Assembly (NCBI GenBank): GCA_014904845.1 | Contig: MU119208.1 | Coordinates: forward strand, 186,001 to 250,000 | DNA: 64,000 bases | Direction of reading: 5' to 3' | Origin: Acephala macrosclerotiorum | Taxonomy: Eukaryota; Ascomycota; Leotiomycetes; Helotiales; Mollisiaceae | Part shown: positions 11,184-22,559 of the stretch, in pieces | Numbering within the stretch: the first letter of the stretch is position 1 | Layout: every line of letters begins with the position of its first letter | Made by a program: the position numbers and the translations under genes | Notes under the pieces: generated by a model | What the model saw: the letters and a program-made list of their open reading frames with translations, nothing else | Database searches by the model: none | Told to the model about the DNA's origin: nothing

Positions 11184-12612
11184 GGCGACGGATATCAATC
11201 AAGCCAAGGAAGCAATGGAATGTCACTTCTCAACCATGATTGATCTGCAGGAACAGAATATATATAGGTAGTACTACTAGCAGATAGATTAAACTACTAT
11301 GCCCCTCTATCGCCGCTGTCGGATCTAGTTCCTCGTAGGTCGACAGCAGAGTAACAGAGCTAGGAAAAGTCAAGTCCACTGTCCATCTACTGATCTTGGC
11401 TCTCACCCTTCACTCACACTCTCACCAATAAACACACACAAACCATCACCAGGCCCTGGCTCGGACCATGTGGCTAGAGAAGTCTCCCACCTTAGCGCCC
11501 TTCCCTCTTCGAGCGCCATCCCCTGTGATCCGAGGATTCAGATCAAATGTGGAGAAATTGAGGCTTATCAGATGATCAGCTCGGATCAGATAAGATTGAG
11601 ATGCTTTGAAGTGGATCACAACCAGTGGCGCTAGTAAGCGGATTTTCCTCTTTTCAAGCCTCGTCCGGCTTGGCATTGCTCACGGTGGCATGAATTCGAG
11701 GGCCTCGTTTGCGTGCTCAGGAGGGCTAGCACTTTTTGATGATTTGATCTTATTGGGCTTGTCTTATCATGGGGTTATCCCACTGTTTCGGGAGAAGTCC
11801 GTTGGTACTCATGCTATCGAGAGGCGCGATAGCATATCTTGCTGCTTGGGATCTGATTCGACAGCTTTTGCAGACCAGGAACGCAATCAACATGCTTTGG
11901 AAGTTCTAGAAATATAGGTGCGTTCAAATGAAGAATTCTAGAACTCTATAAGATGGATAGTTTGGTGGATAGATGCCTTATTAGATCCCAAGGAGACGGG
12001 TCGAGCCCCTGGCGACAACAAACCTTGCTACTCTCGACCCACAACCATGGATTCCTAACTGTTGAGTCTTGCTGGGAAAATGTTGGTGCTCCGTAGTATC
12101 TAAACCAATAGGGGAAACGTCCTTCACAGCTCAGTGAGGTGACTGTTTAGATGAGACCGGCGGTCCAAGAAACTGATTTTGGTATCGAGATCTTAGTGAA
12201 CGCAATGATTGTGTAGCGGCTGCTGAACTTTGGCTGAAGAATGTGCTTTGTAGAATTCGAGTTATATACGAAAAGGCTCAAGATTTAACTGAGGGAACAA
12301 CCACGCCAAAGAAAGAGCCCACTTAGGCAGGAAGCAAATGGCCAGAGAGTGAATTGGGTACGAAACCTCCGTCCCAGACCTCACTTCTAGTTATAGGACT
12401 TACCACGCAATCGGTTTCCTTTTCACAATGCCAATCATGAGAAGAAAACCACCTCAATCAGTCGAAGTCCATTGATCAACTCAATCAAGAATGCCTTCGT
12501 ACTACAAGCATTTACCCTATCTGCCTTCTGAACGCCGTCCTCTATGAATCCCAGCATAAAGGACGCATTGCCTCCGATTAAATCTTCTTCATCACGGTTA
12601 TCAAACAGCCAC
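11184..12612. other. Intergenic, about 1.4 kb, no gene seen
   Basis: Promoter region of the siderophore transporter (including the GATA sites) and 3' flank of SNX4. Open frames at 11446-11676 and 11606-11917 have no recognisable product. Confidence 0.45.
11565..11593. promoter_or_regulatory. Paired GATA-type iron-regulator (SreA/Sre1-like) sites
   Basis: Positions 11565-11573 (minus: ATCTGATAA) and 11585-11593 (plus: ATCAGATAA) both match ATCWGATAA, the extended site described for fungal iron-repressor GATA factors (SreA, Sre1). They face each other, centres 20 bases apart, about 380-410 bases upstream of the transporter ATG. Siderophore transporters are classical targets of this repressor in iron-rich conditions. 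The match is seen in the sequence; function is inferred. Confidence 0.6.
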
Positions 12613-14078
12613 CTATGAGAGAGGCGCTCCTAAGTTATCCATTTCCTTCACATACCGCTCCCAATTCTCGATGGTCGACCCGTAGAAGTCGACATGTGCA
12701 TCTGCTAGAGCACCGAACTGGGTCTTGAACTCAATCCTCTTGATCCGTTCAAAGTCTTCCACCTCCCTCACAACTTCCTCATCAAAGGCTTCTGTGGTCT
12801 TCTTCGCTTCCTCGACTCCAGTCGTTAATTCATCAATTCTCAATTCCAGCTTCCGTAGACGTTCTCTCCTCGATTGCTCGTGGTCTACACCACGCAGGTC
12901 CTCCACCTTCCGTGCAAGGAAGCCGCTTGCACCAACATGTGCACCTGCGCCGTGGGTTGCTGCAAGTACATCTCGATCCGAGGTTGATTTGGTGAGATAT
13001 TCAGTCAATTGCTCAAAGTCGAGCTGTTTCTGTTCTCGAGCCTTCAGGAGATTTTTGACATTGGCACTGTATGCCTGCATATCCCGCAGGCTGCCGAGAT
13101 AATCTTGGTCGGTGTGTTCCTTCAGCGTCCTCATGGCCGAAGATGTATCTTCTACACTAGCTGCGAACGCGTGCACTGATTGCTCGACCCCAGGCTCCAG
13201 GTTGATGAGCCTTTGGAATTGCTCAGCTAGATCCTTGTAATCTGTCTCTAGATCACCTTCTCTGCGAGCTACTCGGGCTACAATCTTCTCGACATGCCCC
13301 AAGTCCTCGTCAAGTTTGTCAGACTTCTCCCTCACCTCGATGAAACGCTTATCCGGTTTGTGAACCTTGGTAAAAGCATTTATGAAGGTATCCGTGAAGT
13401 TATCAAAGACTCCAGTGGCGCCTTGATCAGCGCCCGAGTTGCCTCGCTGGGGCCGAGATCTCATAGTCGCGTTCCAATCCGAGCTTTCGAGGAATATGAT
13501 GAGGAGAGCGCTCCTTCTAAGAACAGGATGTAATGCTAAGCGGGCTAGGAAGCGATGTAGGGAGTTGGCTCGGCGGGATGTAAAGTCAGGTCCGAATCGA
13601 TCGCCTCGGACATACTCCATTTTATGCTTGTCGGGTAACGGCGGTACCGCACATGCTGGGTATTCTTTAGATAATGTCTTGAATAAGAATACAAAGTCTG
13701 TAAATCGTCTGCGTACTGAGGTTGTTGGCTTCTGGAAGGAGGGGAAAGTGGTCTATTTTGGTTAGCGATGTTTCCTTGGGCCTGCAGGCAACGAACATTT
13801 GTGGTAACCAGATAGGATACGTATGCGTCCTTTGTGCCATCATTCTCCTTGATTGGATTTGTGACTGTACATTCAAGGACTCCTCCTCCAACACCTGCTA
13901 GATCCATAGGATCTGCATTCGGTCCTAGTTGACCACCGCTACCAGCTCGTCGCTTGCCATTTGTATCCCCGGGACCCTCATCTTCAGATGTCCCTCGTGT
14001 ACTGGCGATCGAAGACGCTGTACCATGTGCTGCTGGGTTGTTCTGCCATGAGACATTGTCAAAGTCGTCGTGGTCCAT
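12613..14078 (-). CDS. SNX4: Sorting nexin 4 (Atg24-type), PX-BAR protein
   Basis: Two exons, 14078-13797 and 13752-12613, with a 44-base intron (GTTCGT...AATAG), encode 473 residues. Residues 1-65 are a polar N-terminal tail. A PX domain follows at about 67-183, with the phosphoinositide-binding RRRFTDF (108-114) and PPLPDKHKMEYVRGDRF. A BAR-type coiled-coil region fills the rest, with heptad-like DKLDEDLGHVEKIVARV and a C-terminal FYGSTIENWERYVKEM. SNX4 binds PI3P on endosomes, recycles SNAREs from endosomes to the Golgi, and supports selective autophagy. Length and order match fungal SNX4 proteins, which start with the same MDHDDFDNVSW-like sequence, so ATG 14076-14078 was taken rather than the upstream in-frame codons. 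Confidence 0.95.
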
Positions 14079-14594
14079 CTTGGGGGCTATTTGCGGGGCA
14101 ATCGGGAGGTTGGGTAGCAGCCGAGCTTGGTGGTTGTAGGGAGAGTGAATTGTGATGAAGGTCGTGAATCTTAAATGTAAGCCATCAAAAGGTACAGACC
14201 AGTTCTTTGAACAAACAACGAACAATAGTGGTAGATGTGGCGAGAAGCTTAAGCTGCGCCGGGTTCGTCATTGAGGCAATCCAGGGCGCTAGGCTACAAG
14301 GCAATTGCACATCGGCGAATTGTTTGCCCTAACACCGACATGTGTTTGAACTTTGCAGGTATCACATGGTTCAAGGTTATTCACAGAAGTTCATCTCAAG
14401 GCGAGTCAAAAAGAGTTCTGTAAATTTCATCGATCAGGTGATTCTTTTACACGGCTGGCATCCTAAAGGCTCAGCAATTCTAGTGGGGTTCTCTATAGGT
14501 TGTTCCCGTCCTGCCATTTATCCTCATGCAAGGCCATTTCCCAAATGCTGTACAAATCTGCAACAAAGGAAATTGTGAATAGGAATACTTGAGC
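14079..14594. other. Intergenic, about 0.5 kb
   Basis: Promoter of SNX4 and 3' flank of the LETM1 gene. Nothing else seen. Confidence 0.45.
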
Positions 14595-16307
14595 CTAAGA
14601 TGACTTCTCCTTAGCAGCGGCCTCCTGCTTCTGTATCTCAGCCGACTCCTTCTCTGCATCAACAGCCTCGCTGACTTGGCCCTTCTCCGCCTCAGTCGAC
14701 GCTGCTTGGAGTCTTCGCTCCTCTTTCTCATCAATATCTTCGTCATCACGGGGAGTGGCTCTACCAGAAGCCTTGTTCTCCTCATCTTGTTCATTCTCCT
14801 CTTCAATCAGCTCTTGTTGCTCCTTAAGAACCTCAAGACGTTGCTTGTTGGTGGCTGCTCCCTCAGCATTGTGGACCTCGAGCTCAATCTCGTGGAACAA
14901 CTCCTCAGGAATAGATGACAGGACACCAGTCAAGGCATCAATCTGGGTTGAGAATTCTGAGTCACCCTTGCCTTGAGCATACATGAATGCGTTGCTCAAC
15001 ACAAGCAAGGTAGAAGGCACACCATGCTTGAGTCGGAGATCCAACCAAGCCTGCAAGTCATCACGTAGACGACCTGGAGAGACGCCATGGGTTCGGAGAC
15101 CACGGCTGAGACAAGCAACTTGAAGTTCTGGGACTGACAAGCTGTCGACCCCTTCAAAGCTGATTGCTCGATCATCTCTCTTGATTTGTCTCATACGGTG
15201 ACGAATCTGGTATCGGAGCATCATGTCGGTTCCGAAAGTGTTGAGGTTCATGTATCTGCACATGCCGACGAGTTGAGGTCTGGACAGGTTGTCCAAAGTC
15301 AAATCATCCTTGAAAATCTTGCAGACGGTGATGACTTCCTCGGCAGTAGGAGCCTCACCGGAAGCTCTAACTTTGCGGAAGAACTTGCCAAATTCTTCCT
15401 TTTGAGCATTCGCTGGACTCAAGGGTAAGCCGGTCTCTTTGAGTGTGTTGCGGAGGAAGTTGCTGACATCCTTTCGGGTCGCCCTGAGGTTGCTAGCTTT
15501 CTTGTCCTTGGAGGTTTGGCCTTCATATGTGCTAGGAAGCATGTTTGGGAACAGTTTCAAAGCAACTGGGAGGAGAAGTTCGGCAAAAGGAACAAGGACG
15601 AAAACCGAGAACGGAACCAAGCGTGCAATATCCTGGACTGTTCTCTGCAGTTGCCTATGTTCTCTTCGGCTGAGTTCGTAGCCTGCTGCCATCTTCACTG
15701 CTAGACGTGTACTAATCCTGACTTCTGTAGCCAACAATTTCGTTCCATCCCGATAATGCGCGGCCTCCTTTTTGACCTTTTGCCAAAGTGTCAACTTCTT
15801 TTCTTCCTTCTTTACTTCCTTCTTGTCAGCCTTAGCTTTCACCCCAGCCAACTCTGATAAGGTCACGGCTTCTGTGGCATCTGTTTTTGGAACAGCAGTT
15901 GCGGTATTCGATGGAACAGGCTCCACTTCATGCTTCTCTGCTTGCGTTGCGGCCTCTTTCGTTGTCGCATTGCTGGAAATCTTGACATCCTTCAGTGGTT
16001 TCTTTGCCTCCTCTGCATTGAATCCTGGAGGCGGACCAGATGGCGGTACTCCTGAAGTATGTGTATTGGTCGAAACATTTCGTTGGGGAATTAATATGGC
16101 CAATGCTGGCATGTGAGAAGGGAGTTGTCGAGCATTGCGACGAAGGTATGCGGTATATGCTGAAGAAGGGCCGGCTCTAGGATATGCGCGAGCTACGATA
16201 CAATCATGTTAGACATATCTCTTGATGGAATTCAACGGTGATGGCTTACCTCCACTCAAGAAAGATGTTTGTGATGCATGTCGGATAATTCTTGAAGAGG
16301 CGCTCAT
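14595..16307 (-). CDS. MDM38: LETM1-domain mitochondrial inner-membrane protein (Mdm38/Ylh47 type)
   Basis: Two exons, 16307-16250 and 16192-14595, with a 57-base intron (GTAAGC...CGTAG), encode 551 residues. The short first exon supplies a mitochondrial targeting sequence rich in Arg and Ser (MSASSRIIRHASQTSF). A Pro/Ala/Lys-rich linker follows, then LTLWQKVKKEAAHYRDGTKLL, and one membrane span near residues 213-238 (PFSVFVLVPFAELLLPVALKLFPNMLP). The LETM1 ribosome-binding domain follows with NLSRPQLVGMCRYMNLNTFG and LRYQIRHRMRQIKRDD, then a Glu-rich coiled-coil tail. LETM1 proteins act in mitochondrial K+/H+ exchange and membrane insertion of translated proteins. It is divergently placed from the adenylate kinase gene, about 0.8 kb away. 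Of the yeast paralogues Mdm38 and Ylh47, I favour Mdm38. Confidence 0.93.
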
Positions 16308-17125
16308 CGTGAAAGCGACGTCTCGTCAACAAGACGGTCGGAGAGACAGGGTCAATTTGGCAATAGTGTTCGTAGAGTCGTCTGGTTCGTTTGATGGTGA
16401 AGATACTTAAGGAGAGAGCATCATTGAGATGGAGTTTTCAGAGGGGTGGCTTACACAGCCAAATATGGATCACCGAGCATTTCTATGCCAATGAACTGGA
16501 AACGGAGGATGCGAAGAAGATGCCGATTCACGTGACCTTAAATCCGGGCGAGGGGACGTCATGTTCTGAGGTTTGCAGCAGCGGTTTTGGGAGTGAATTG
16601 TCCCAAGAATGTCCCAAAGAATTTTGAACAATTTGTCTGGCTTATGTTCTGACCATACTTCGCTCATTCCCACTCATCCGAAGATATCAAGTCCTCAAAC
16701 CCTCGTTCAGGAACCTCAGGAACGTGCTGACAAGGGTCCACCAGGCCCTCGGCGATCCTCAACACCTGCAAATTTCGGTCTGGGGAAGGTCAAAGCAGCC
16801 AAGCGCCTCCCAACCAGTTCAAGCTCGGCCAGCGTTATCATAACTGCTTCCCCGCTTACGAAGGCCCTCATATCGCACCACAACCTATATTTTCTTTTGA
16901 CTCCCAATTGACTCGACCTAGAATCACCACGTCTTCCTCACAGTCATTCATTATGGACATATCTTAGGCTTCACGTCGATAGCTTTGCTGTACAAAAAGC
17001 CGGCCTGCCAGGCGCAGGCGCATCCTTCGCACGAGACCTAGAGCTCCGGACATAGGGATAGACTTAGACTGGACACAACACCATTCGCCCGGTATCATTA
17101 TCATCTTTTGCATTTGGATTTCACA
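16308..17125. promoter_or_regulatory. Divergent promoter region of two mitochondrial genes
   Basis: 818 bases separate the ATGs of LETM1 (minus) and adenylate kinase (plus). No open frame of note was recognised; shared regulation is plausible but not shown. Confidence 0.45.
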
Positions 17126-17984
17126 ATGAGGCTCTCGAGAGCAGCGCGCATTATCCTGGTGGGCGCACCCGGAGTTGGGAAGGGCACACAGGCAGAACGA
17201 TTACTTCAGAGATTCCCCCAACTCAGCGCGATCAGCTCCGGAGATCTGCTTCGGGACAATGTCAAGAACCAGACACCACTCGGTATGCAGGCATCAGTAC
17301 GAAGATTGTACACCTACTAACGTCATATCAGGAATCAAAGCCGAATCTGCCATTAAATCTGGTGCACTTGTCCCTGACGCGATGATTCTCCGACTTATCC
17401 TCCATGAACTCAAGACTCGTGGTTGGCTTGCTCCTCCTGCAGGCACCTCACCTCTGACTCTATCCTCTACATCGGCAACCTCTTCCGTGGCAGACTTCGA
17501 TACCGATTCCTTCGTCGAGCAGCCATCTTTGGCTTCCTATTCTGCCCCTCCACAGACATCCGACGATCCTTCTGCGTCCTTCATTCTTGACGGCTTCCCA
17601 CGAACAGCTGGCCAAGCCACACAACTTGACAACCTCATACCCATCAATCTTGTTGTGTCTTTGAAGACGCCCTTTGAGGTCATCTTGGAGAGGATTGCTG
17701 GTAGATGGATACATGCGCCTTCTGGCCGAGTCTACAACACCACATTCAATGCACCGAAAGTTGCCGGCAAGGACGATATCACAGGCGAGCCCCTCACGAA
17801 GCGAGCGGATGACGACGAGGAGACGTGGAAGAATAGGCTTAACAAGTTCGTGGAGACAAGCGAGCCTCTACTTGACCATTATGCTCAGAAAGGCGTTCTA
17901 TGGGAAGTCTCCGGGAATAGTAGTGACGAGATCAGTCCCAAACTGTATGCTGAATTTGAGCGAAGATTTGCAGCTGGTAATTAG
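17126..17984 (+). CDS. ADK2: Mitochondrial GTP:AMP phosphotransferase (adenylate kinase 3 type)
   Basis: Two exons, 17126-17282 and 17332-17984, encode 269 residues. The 49-base intron is GTATGC...ATCAG with a CTAAC branch site. The P-loop GAPGVGKGT is at residues 13-21, the AMP site SSGDLLRDN near 38-46, [10 protein letters not shown] is conserved, and the LID contains [13 protein letters not shown] followed by the [23 protein letters not shown] block. It lacks the zinc-binding Cys of bacterial LIDs, as eukaryotic AK3 does. The enzyme transfers phosphate between GTP and AMP in the matrix. A Ser/Thr/Pro-rich insert of roughly 45 residues sits between TRGWL and SFILDGF. The short basic N terminus and the head-to-head neighbour LETM1 fit a mitochondrial location. 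Confidence 0.93.
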
Positions 17985-18623
17985 AAATAGAGGAGTTTGC
18001 GAAGACTAGTCAAAGGCTACTTTTCAGCGAGGCGTTCTTTTTGGATTTAGGCGGGAAATTGTATGATACTGTAACCTGTTGGGTTAAGGGCTTCCCGTTT
18101 GATGGACCCTCGGGACATATAAAATCCACTTTCGCGTTAAGCCTGAACGCAGGGCTTTCAAAAATTTCGAGATCAAGTCAAGGCCTTGAGCTTCTTGAAT
18201 GTCCCTAGTGATGGCCTAAAAATTTACACGTCCTGAACCGCATTACTCCCTTTGATCGTTGCATCGAAGTGTCCTTCTCTCCCACCTTTACAGGATTGGA
18301 GTTCCTATGTTCCAAGATCTTCCATTTCTCGAGATCAAAGTCAGTTTTCTTACGTCCGACATGGCTCGTTTCCACATGTCTCACACTCAAGCAGGTTTCT
18401 CCCCATTATCTTTGTCTATCATCTATCACATTCATCTATGATGCTATTCTATGCATGGCAAATACAACACTGCATACGACCATGCACTGCGCTCGATAGC
18501 GTGTCCATTGGTCTCACATCGATGCAAACGCGTAAACAAAGTCTGTTGACAATTTTCTGATCTTACACTCTGCGCTTCTTCCTCTACTAGCAATTCCACA
18601 ATCATTCTCAATTCCTCGTCATC
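17985..18623. other. Intergenic, about 0.6 kb
   Basis: 3' flank of adenylate kinase and promoter of the four-TM gene. Overlapping short frames at 18252-18560 have no recognisable product. Confidence 0.45.
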
Positions 18624-19454
18624 ATGAAAGAAAAGACATATCTAAAGCGTTTTGGCCATGAGATTGCTCTTCCCATTTACAAACCTGATTCTGAACCCAA
18701 CAGCCACCTTACCACCCTCGCCCTCTTCGACTGGACTTCCCTGGCAATCATCACTCTTCTGATCCTCACTTCCGCCCTCCTCCTATCCAACTCCACCACC
18801 TACCCCACCTGTGCCTTTCCCAGTCCACTCCACATCGGCTCCCATCTCTCACCCTCAACTTGGACAGCCCTAGTCTCCATCCAATTCTCACTCTTCGGAA
18901 CAGTCCTTCTCCCCTGCCTCCTCACACTCTTCACATCCAAACTCCTCGCGAGAAACCTTACGACAGGAAATGGGATGAAGATCTCGACTCTACTCAACAC
19001 CCAAGAAAGCGCGCCGTTGAGAACACAATATCGGCATGGGAATTTGGGATTATTGGTCTTTAAAGTCCTGACCAAGGCTGGGTCTTTCATCCTATGCATA
19101 ACCTGTATATTCTCTTTCCAAGCCCTCCCAGCCCGTGGGAACACCGGCATCACCCTCCTCGGCTCGTACCTACAAATCTTCATCCTGGTGGCAGCGATAT
19201 GTTCTCTATGGGTCCTATTCTGGCGTCCCTTACCTTTGCTTGGAGAATGGCCTGCTCAATGGCTGTGTCTGTTGAATGACTTTGATAAGGAGGAGTTGAA
19301 GAACGGACTAGAAGGGACGGGCGTGGGGAAGGGAAAGGTGGGAGGTTATATTGGGGAGACGAGGGTTTGGTTGTCTGAGAGGTATGGAGGCGGGGGTGAG
19401 ATGAGGCTTGAGACTGTAAGGGGTAGTGTGAAAGGGGGTTGGGAGAGTGTTTAG
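18624..19454 (+). CDS. Predicted four-TM membrane protein, function unknown
   Basis: A single exon encodes 276 residues, starting MKEKTYLKRFGHEIALPIYK at the first ATG after a CT-rich leader. Four hydrophobic segments lie near residues 36-56, 83-110, 146-170 and 178-202. The C-terminal 70 residues are soluble and Gly-rich (GLEGTGVGKGKVGGYIGE). The last third is unusually G-rich on the plus strand. I do not recognise the family. An antisense frame (19180-19824 minus) overlaps, but its composition looks like a shadow. Coding status rests on length, membrane pattern and a plausible start. Confidence 0.6.
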   Translation: MKEKTYLKRFGHEIALPIYKPDSEPNSHLTTLALFDWTSLAIITLLILTSALLLSNSTTYPTCAFPSPLHIGSHLSPSTWTALVSIQFSLFGTVLLPCLLTLFTSKLLARNLTTGNGMKISTLLNTQESAPLRTQYRHGNLGLLVFKVLTKAGSFILCITCIFSFQALPARGNTGITLLGSYLQIFILVAAICSLWVLFWRPLPLLGEWPAQWLCLLNDFDKEELKNGLEGTGVGKGKVGGYIGETRVWLSERYGGGGEMRLETVRGSVKGGWESV

Positions 19455-19973
19455 GTTGATTTGAGAGGGGGTGTTGGAGCATAGGAATTGCAAGGCTTGA
19501 GTTAATCGGGACAACACGTGCGTAAAGCTGGTTTCTTGTTAAGAGGGAAACATGTACACTAGAAGGGCCTGGATCTCGTGGCTCTTGTGCAACAATTGAT
19601 TTGTCAAAAGTGGGGTTTGGGAGGAAATCAAGGACAATATTTATCAACTCATATCTTTTCACGAGGCACAAAGCTGACGGCAGTACAAATTCACGATCTG
19701 ATAAAAAGGTACTCGGGTCCGTGCACGTTGAAGCCTTGTCCCCGCTGATAATGCGGGGAAGATCTCCTTCCGGATGAAGTGATTCGAAAGGGGAAGGTAA
19801 CAAGGGGCCGATGCGGCAAGGCAACCAACCATCACGTAGGTTCTCGCGTTATCGTTTCGACCTCAATTCATCCACAACATTCCCATAAAGAAGTGGTGGC
19901 GTCGACTTCATCATTCACGACATAATATCTCGATCGTCTCACAATCCGGTGAGGAGAGGAAGAGATATTCAAG
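19455..19973. other. Intergenic, about 0.5 kb
   Basis: Promoter region of the TAP-like peptidase and 3' flank of the four-TM gene. No gene seen. Confidence 0.45.
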
Positions 19974-22129
19974 ATGGAGAAGACGACCGGGATCATCCTT
20001 CCTCAACAGACCCCGCGTTGGGGTCTGAGAACGCGCACTCATATCAGCATCTTCCTCGGCCTTGCACTCCTATGTTGGCTCTCCTACCAACGACTTCCAG
20101 TTGAGCCTCGATATGGTACTCCTTTAGAAGCCATCAAGAATACTCATCTGACCGAGAACTTTGCTTGGACTAAGGTATAGGCCTCCTGGATCTGATAGGA
20201 CGCCTGAGACTGACCTTTCTCATAGATCGCTCCAACAACACATCTCGAATACACGCCATGTTACGAGAAGTTCGAGTGTGCACGTCTCGATGTCCCGATG
20301 GATTACAATTCGACTGCTTCGGATGCATCCCGAGTTGCAGTCGCTGTGATCCGATATCCAGCTCCTGTCCCCGTGATCCATCCTCAATATGGGGGAGCAA
20401 TTCTTCTGAATCCAGGTCAGGCTCTTTCTAAACCATATTTGGCATAATATTAACATATATTTCAGGAGGACCAGGAGGCTCAGGAGTTAGTCTCGAAATC
20501 TCATGGGCTGAAACAATCTCCAAGATTGTCAACCCCAACATCAAGACTGCCGGTCCAGACGCGAAGTATTTTGATATCGTGTCGTTCGACCCAAGAGGAG
20601 TGAACAATACCACTCCTCACTTGGATTGTTTCCCAGATTCCTCTTCATATGACATCTATAGACTTCAGAGGGAGGCTGTGGGTTTCGGCTCGCTTGAGGC
20701 AAAGGCCAACATGTGGGCCACAGCCAAAGCACTTGGAAGCGGATGTTCAGAGCATGCCCCGGAAATTATCCATCATATGAATACTCCTGTTGTCGTCGCC
20801 GATATGGTCGAGATCATTGAGCGCCATGGTGAATGGAGAAGCAAACAAGCTGAGATCCTAGTCGAGACACCTTCCTGGAAACAATCTACTGCTGAACTCC
20901 ACTGTGATCACCCGTTCTCTAGCAAGTCAATCTTGGAGAAAACCAAATGGCGGAAAGGCGAAGAGAAGCTTCTGTTCTGGGGATTCTCCTACGGCACTTT
21001 GCTGGGAGCTACCTTCGCAGCTCTCCAACCACATCGTGTCGAACGAGTGATCATTGACGGTGTCTGCGACTCGACAGATTACTACAAGACCGGATGGTTA
21101 ACTAACCTCCGCGATACGGACAAGATTATGGACAAATTCTACTCCTATTGCAGCGTCGTCGATACGGAAAAATGTCCCTTGAATGTCGGTAATCTCACTG
21201 CAAAGGAAGTCCAGTCTGTTGTCGAAGACCTGCTTTCAAGCGTTAAAGAAGACCCTATTGCAGTCCCAGCAACCAGCACCAGAGGCCCGGAAATCATCAC
21301 ATACTCGGACATTATGAACGTCGTCAAGAAAGTGGTCTACACACCACTCAAATACTTTCCCCTCCAAGCCAAGCTTCTCGCAGATGCCGCTTACGGTAAC
21401 GGATCTGCCTTCGCAGATTGGAAAGCGGACGACCACAAGCCCAGCTGTCCGTTAGATAAGTGTGAACAATCAGCTTGTGAGGTGCCTACTGACACTGCTG
21501 GGTGGGGGATCATGTGCTCTGATGGCGAGGAACTTTCATGGACGAAGAAAGACTGGCTCAAGAACGTAGATACTTTGGTTGGGCAGAGTAAGTGGTTGGG
21601 TGAGTATTGGGGCAGTATTACGATAGAGTGTGCGCATTGGAAGGGGAGGGCGAAGTGGGGTGTTAAGCATGAGGATATTACGGGGAATACTTCGCATCCG
21701 ATTCTCTTGATTGGAAACACGCTCGACCCGGTTACACCATTATACAAGTAAGATACCTAACCCCTTGTCGTTATTTTGCAGAAGCTAACATGATTTCAGC
21801 GCCTATGTCATGCAAAAGAAATTCCCTGGCTCCGAAGTCCTGACTCAAGAATCTGAAGGTGTATGTCTCCCTCCCCCTTCCTTAACATCCTTTTGCATTC
21901 CCAGCTAACGAAACTCTCATAGCATTGCTCTATCTCTTCTCCATCCCTCTGCACCACAAAAGCAATCCGCGCCTATTTCCAAACTGGAGCCCTACCTGAC
22001 CCAGGGACGACCTGCCAAGTAGAAGAACTCCCACTTCTCGGGAACGTGCCTCGAGATCTCACCGCGCTGGATGAGGATGATAGGATATTGTTGAAGGACA
22101 TCGAAATTATGAAGGAGTTGGAGTTGTGA
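19974..22129 (+). CDS. Membrane-anchored alpha/beta-hydrolase, TAP-like (S33) peptidase
   Basis: Five exons (19974-20174, 20226-20415, 20466-21747, 21800-21860, 21923-22129), all with GT-AG introns, encode 646 residues and close in frame. A single span near residues 25-41 (HISIFLGLALLCWLSY) with a basic side before it predicts a type II anchor. The catalytic fold follows: oxyanion loop NPGGPGGSG, then FDPRG, nucleophile Ser305 in GFSYG, Asp551 in LDPVTP and His579 in HCS, the order of the S33/TAP C-terminal family. Such enzymes release N-terminal residues or tripeptides from peptides. A large cap with several Cys (SCPLDKCEQSACEV) lies between Ser and Asp. The substrate is unknown. It is tail to tail with the Zn2Cys6 gene. 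Confidence 0.9.
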
Positions 22130-22559
22130 ACTTCCCAAGTTCTCACCACGACTCATAAACTCTTTTCTTTTTCCCCCGACATTCTACCAGTTACATGAAT
22201 AATGACACCAAGCGTTAATAGTACGGGCAAAAGAAAAAGAGGAATAGCATGTATTGCGGGAGTGGATATATAGCTGCCTAGGTCTCTCATAAAATACATG
22301 GGTTGGGCTTCCTCTCTATTCCGTAACATGCAGAACCAAAACCAATACCAAAACATGATCAATCAAATCAGTTCATAAACGATCGCTTCCCCATCCCTCT
22401 TGAGTGAACTCCAGGTATCTGAAAGCGCCGAGCCCACATATTCAAGAACCCCAAAATCCATCGTCGTAGCGAACCGAACCGAGCCCCTTTTATCACATTC
22501 CTTTTGTCATCCCAATGTATACCTACCGAACACGCCTCAAGCGAGAGACATCAAGTGAA
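22130..22559. other. Convergent 3' region
   Basis: 430 bases between two stop codons, presumably both terminators. No gene seen. Confidence 0.45.

Noticed and set aside
19180..19824. 214-codon minus-strand frame over the four-TM gene
   Set aside because: Pro/Ser-rich shadow of G-rich coding sequence, with no domain or plausible start context.
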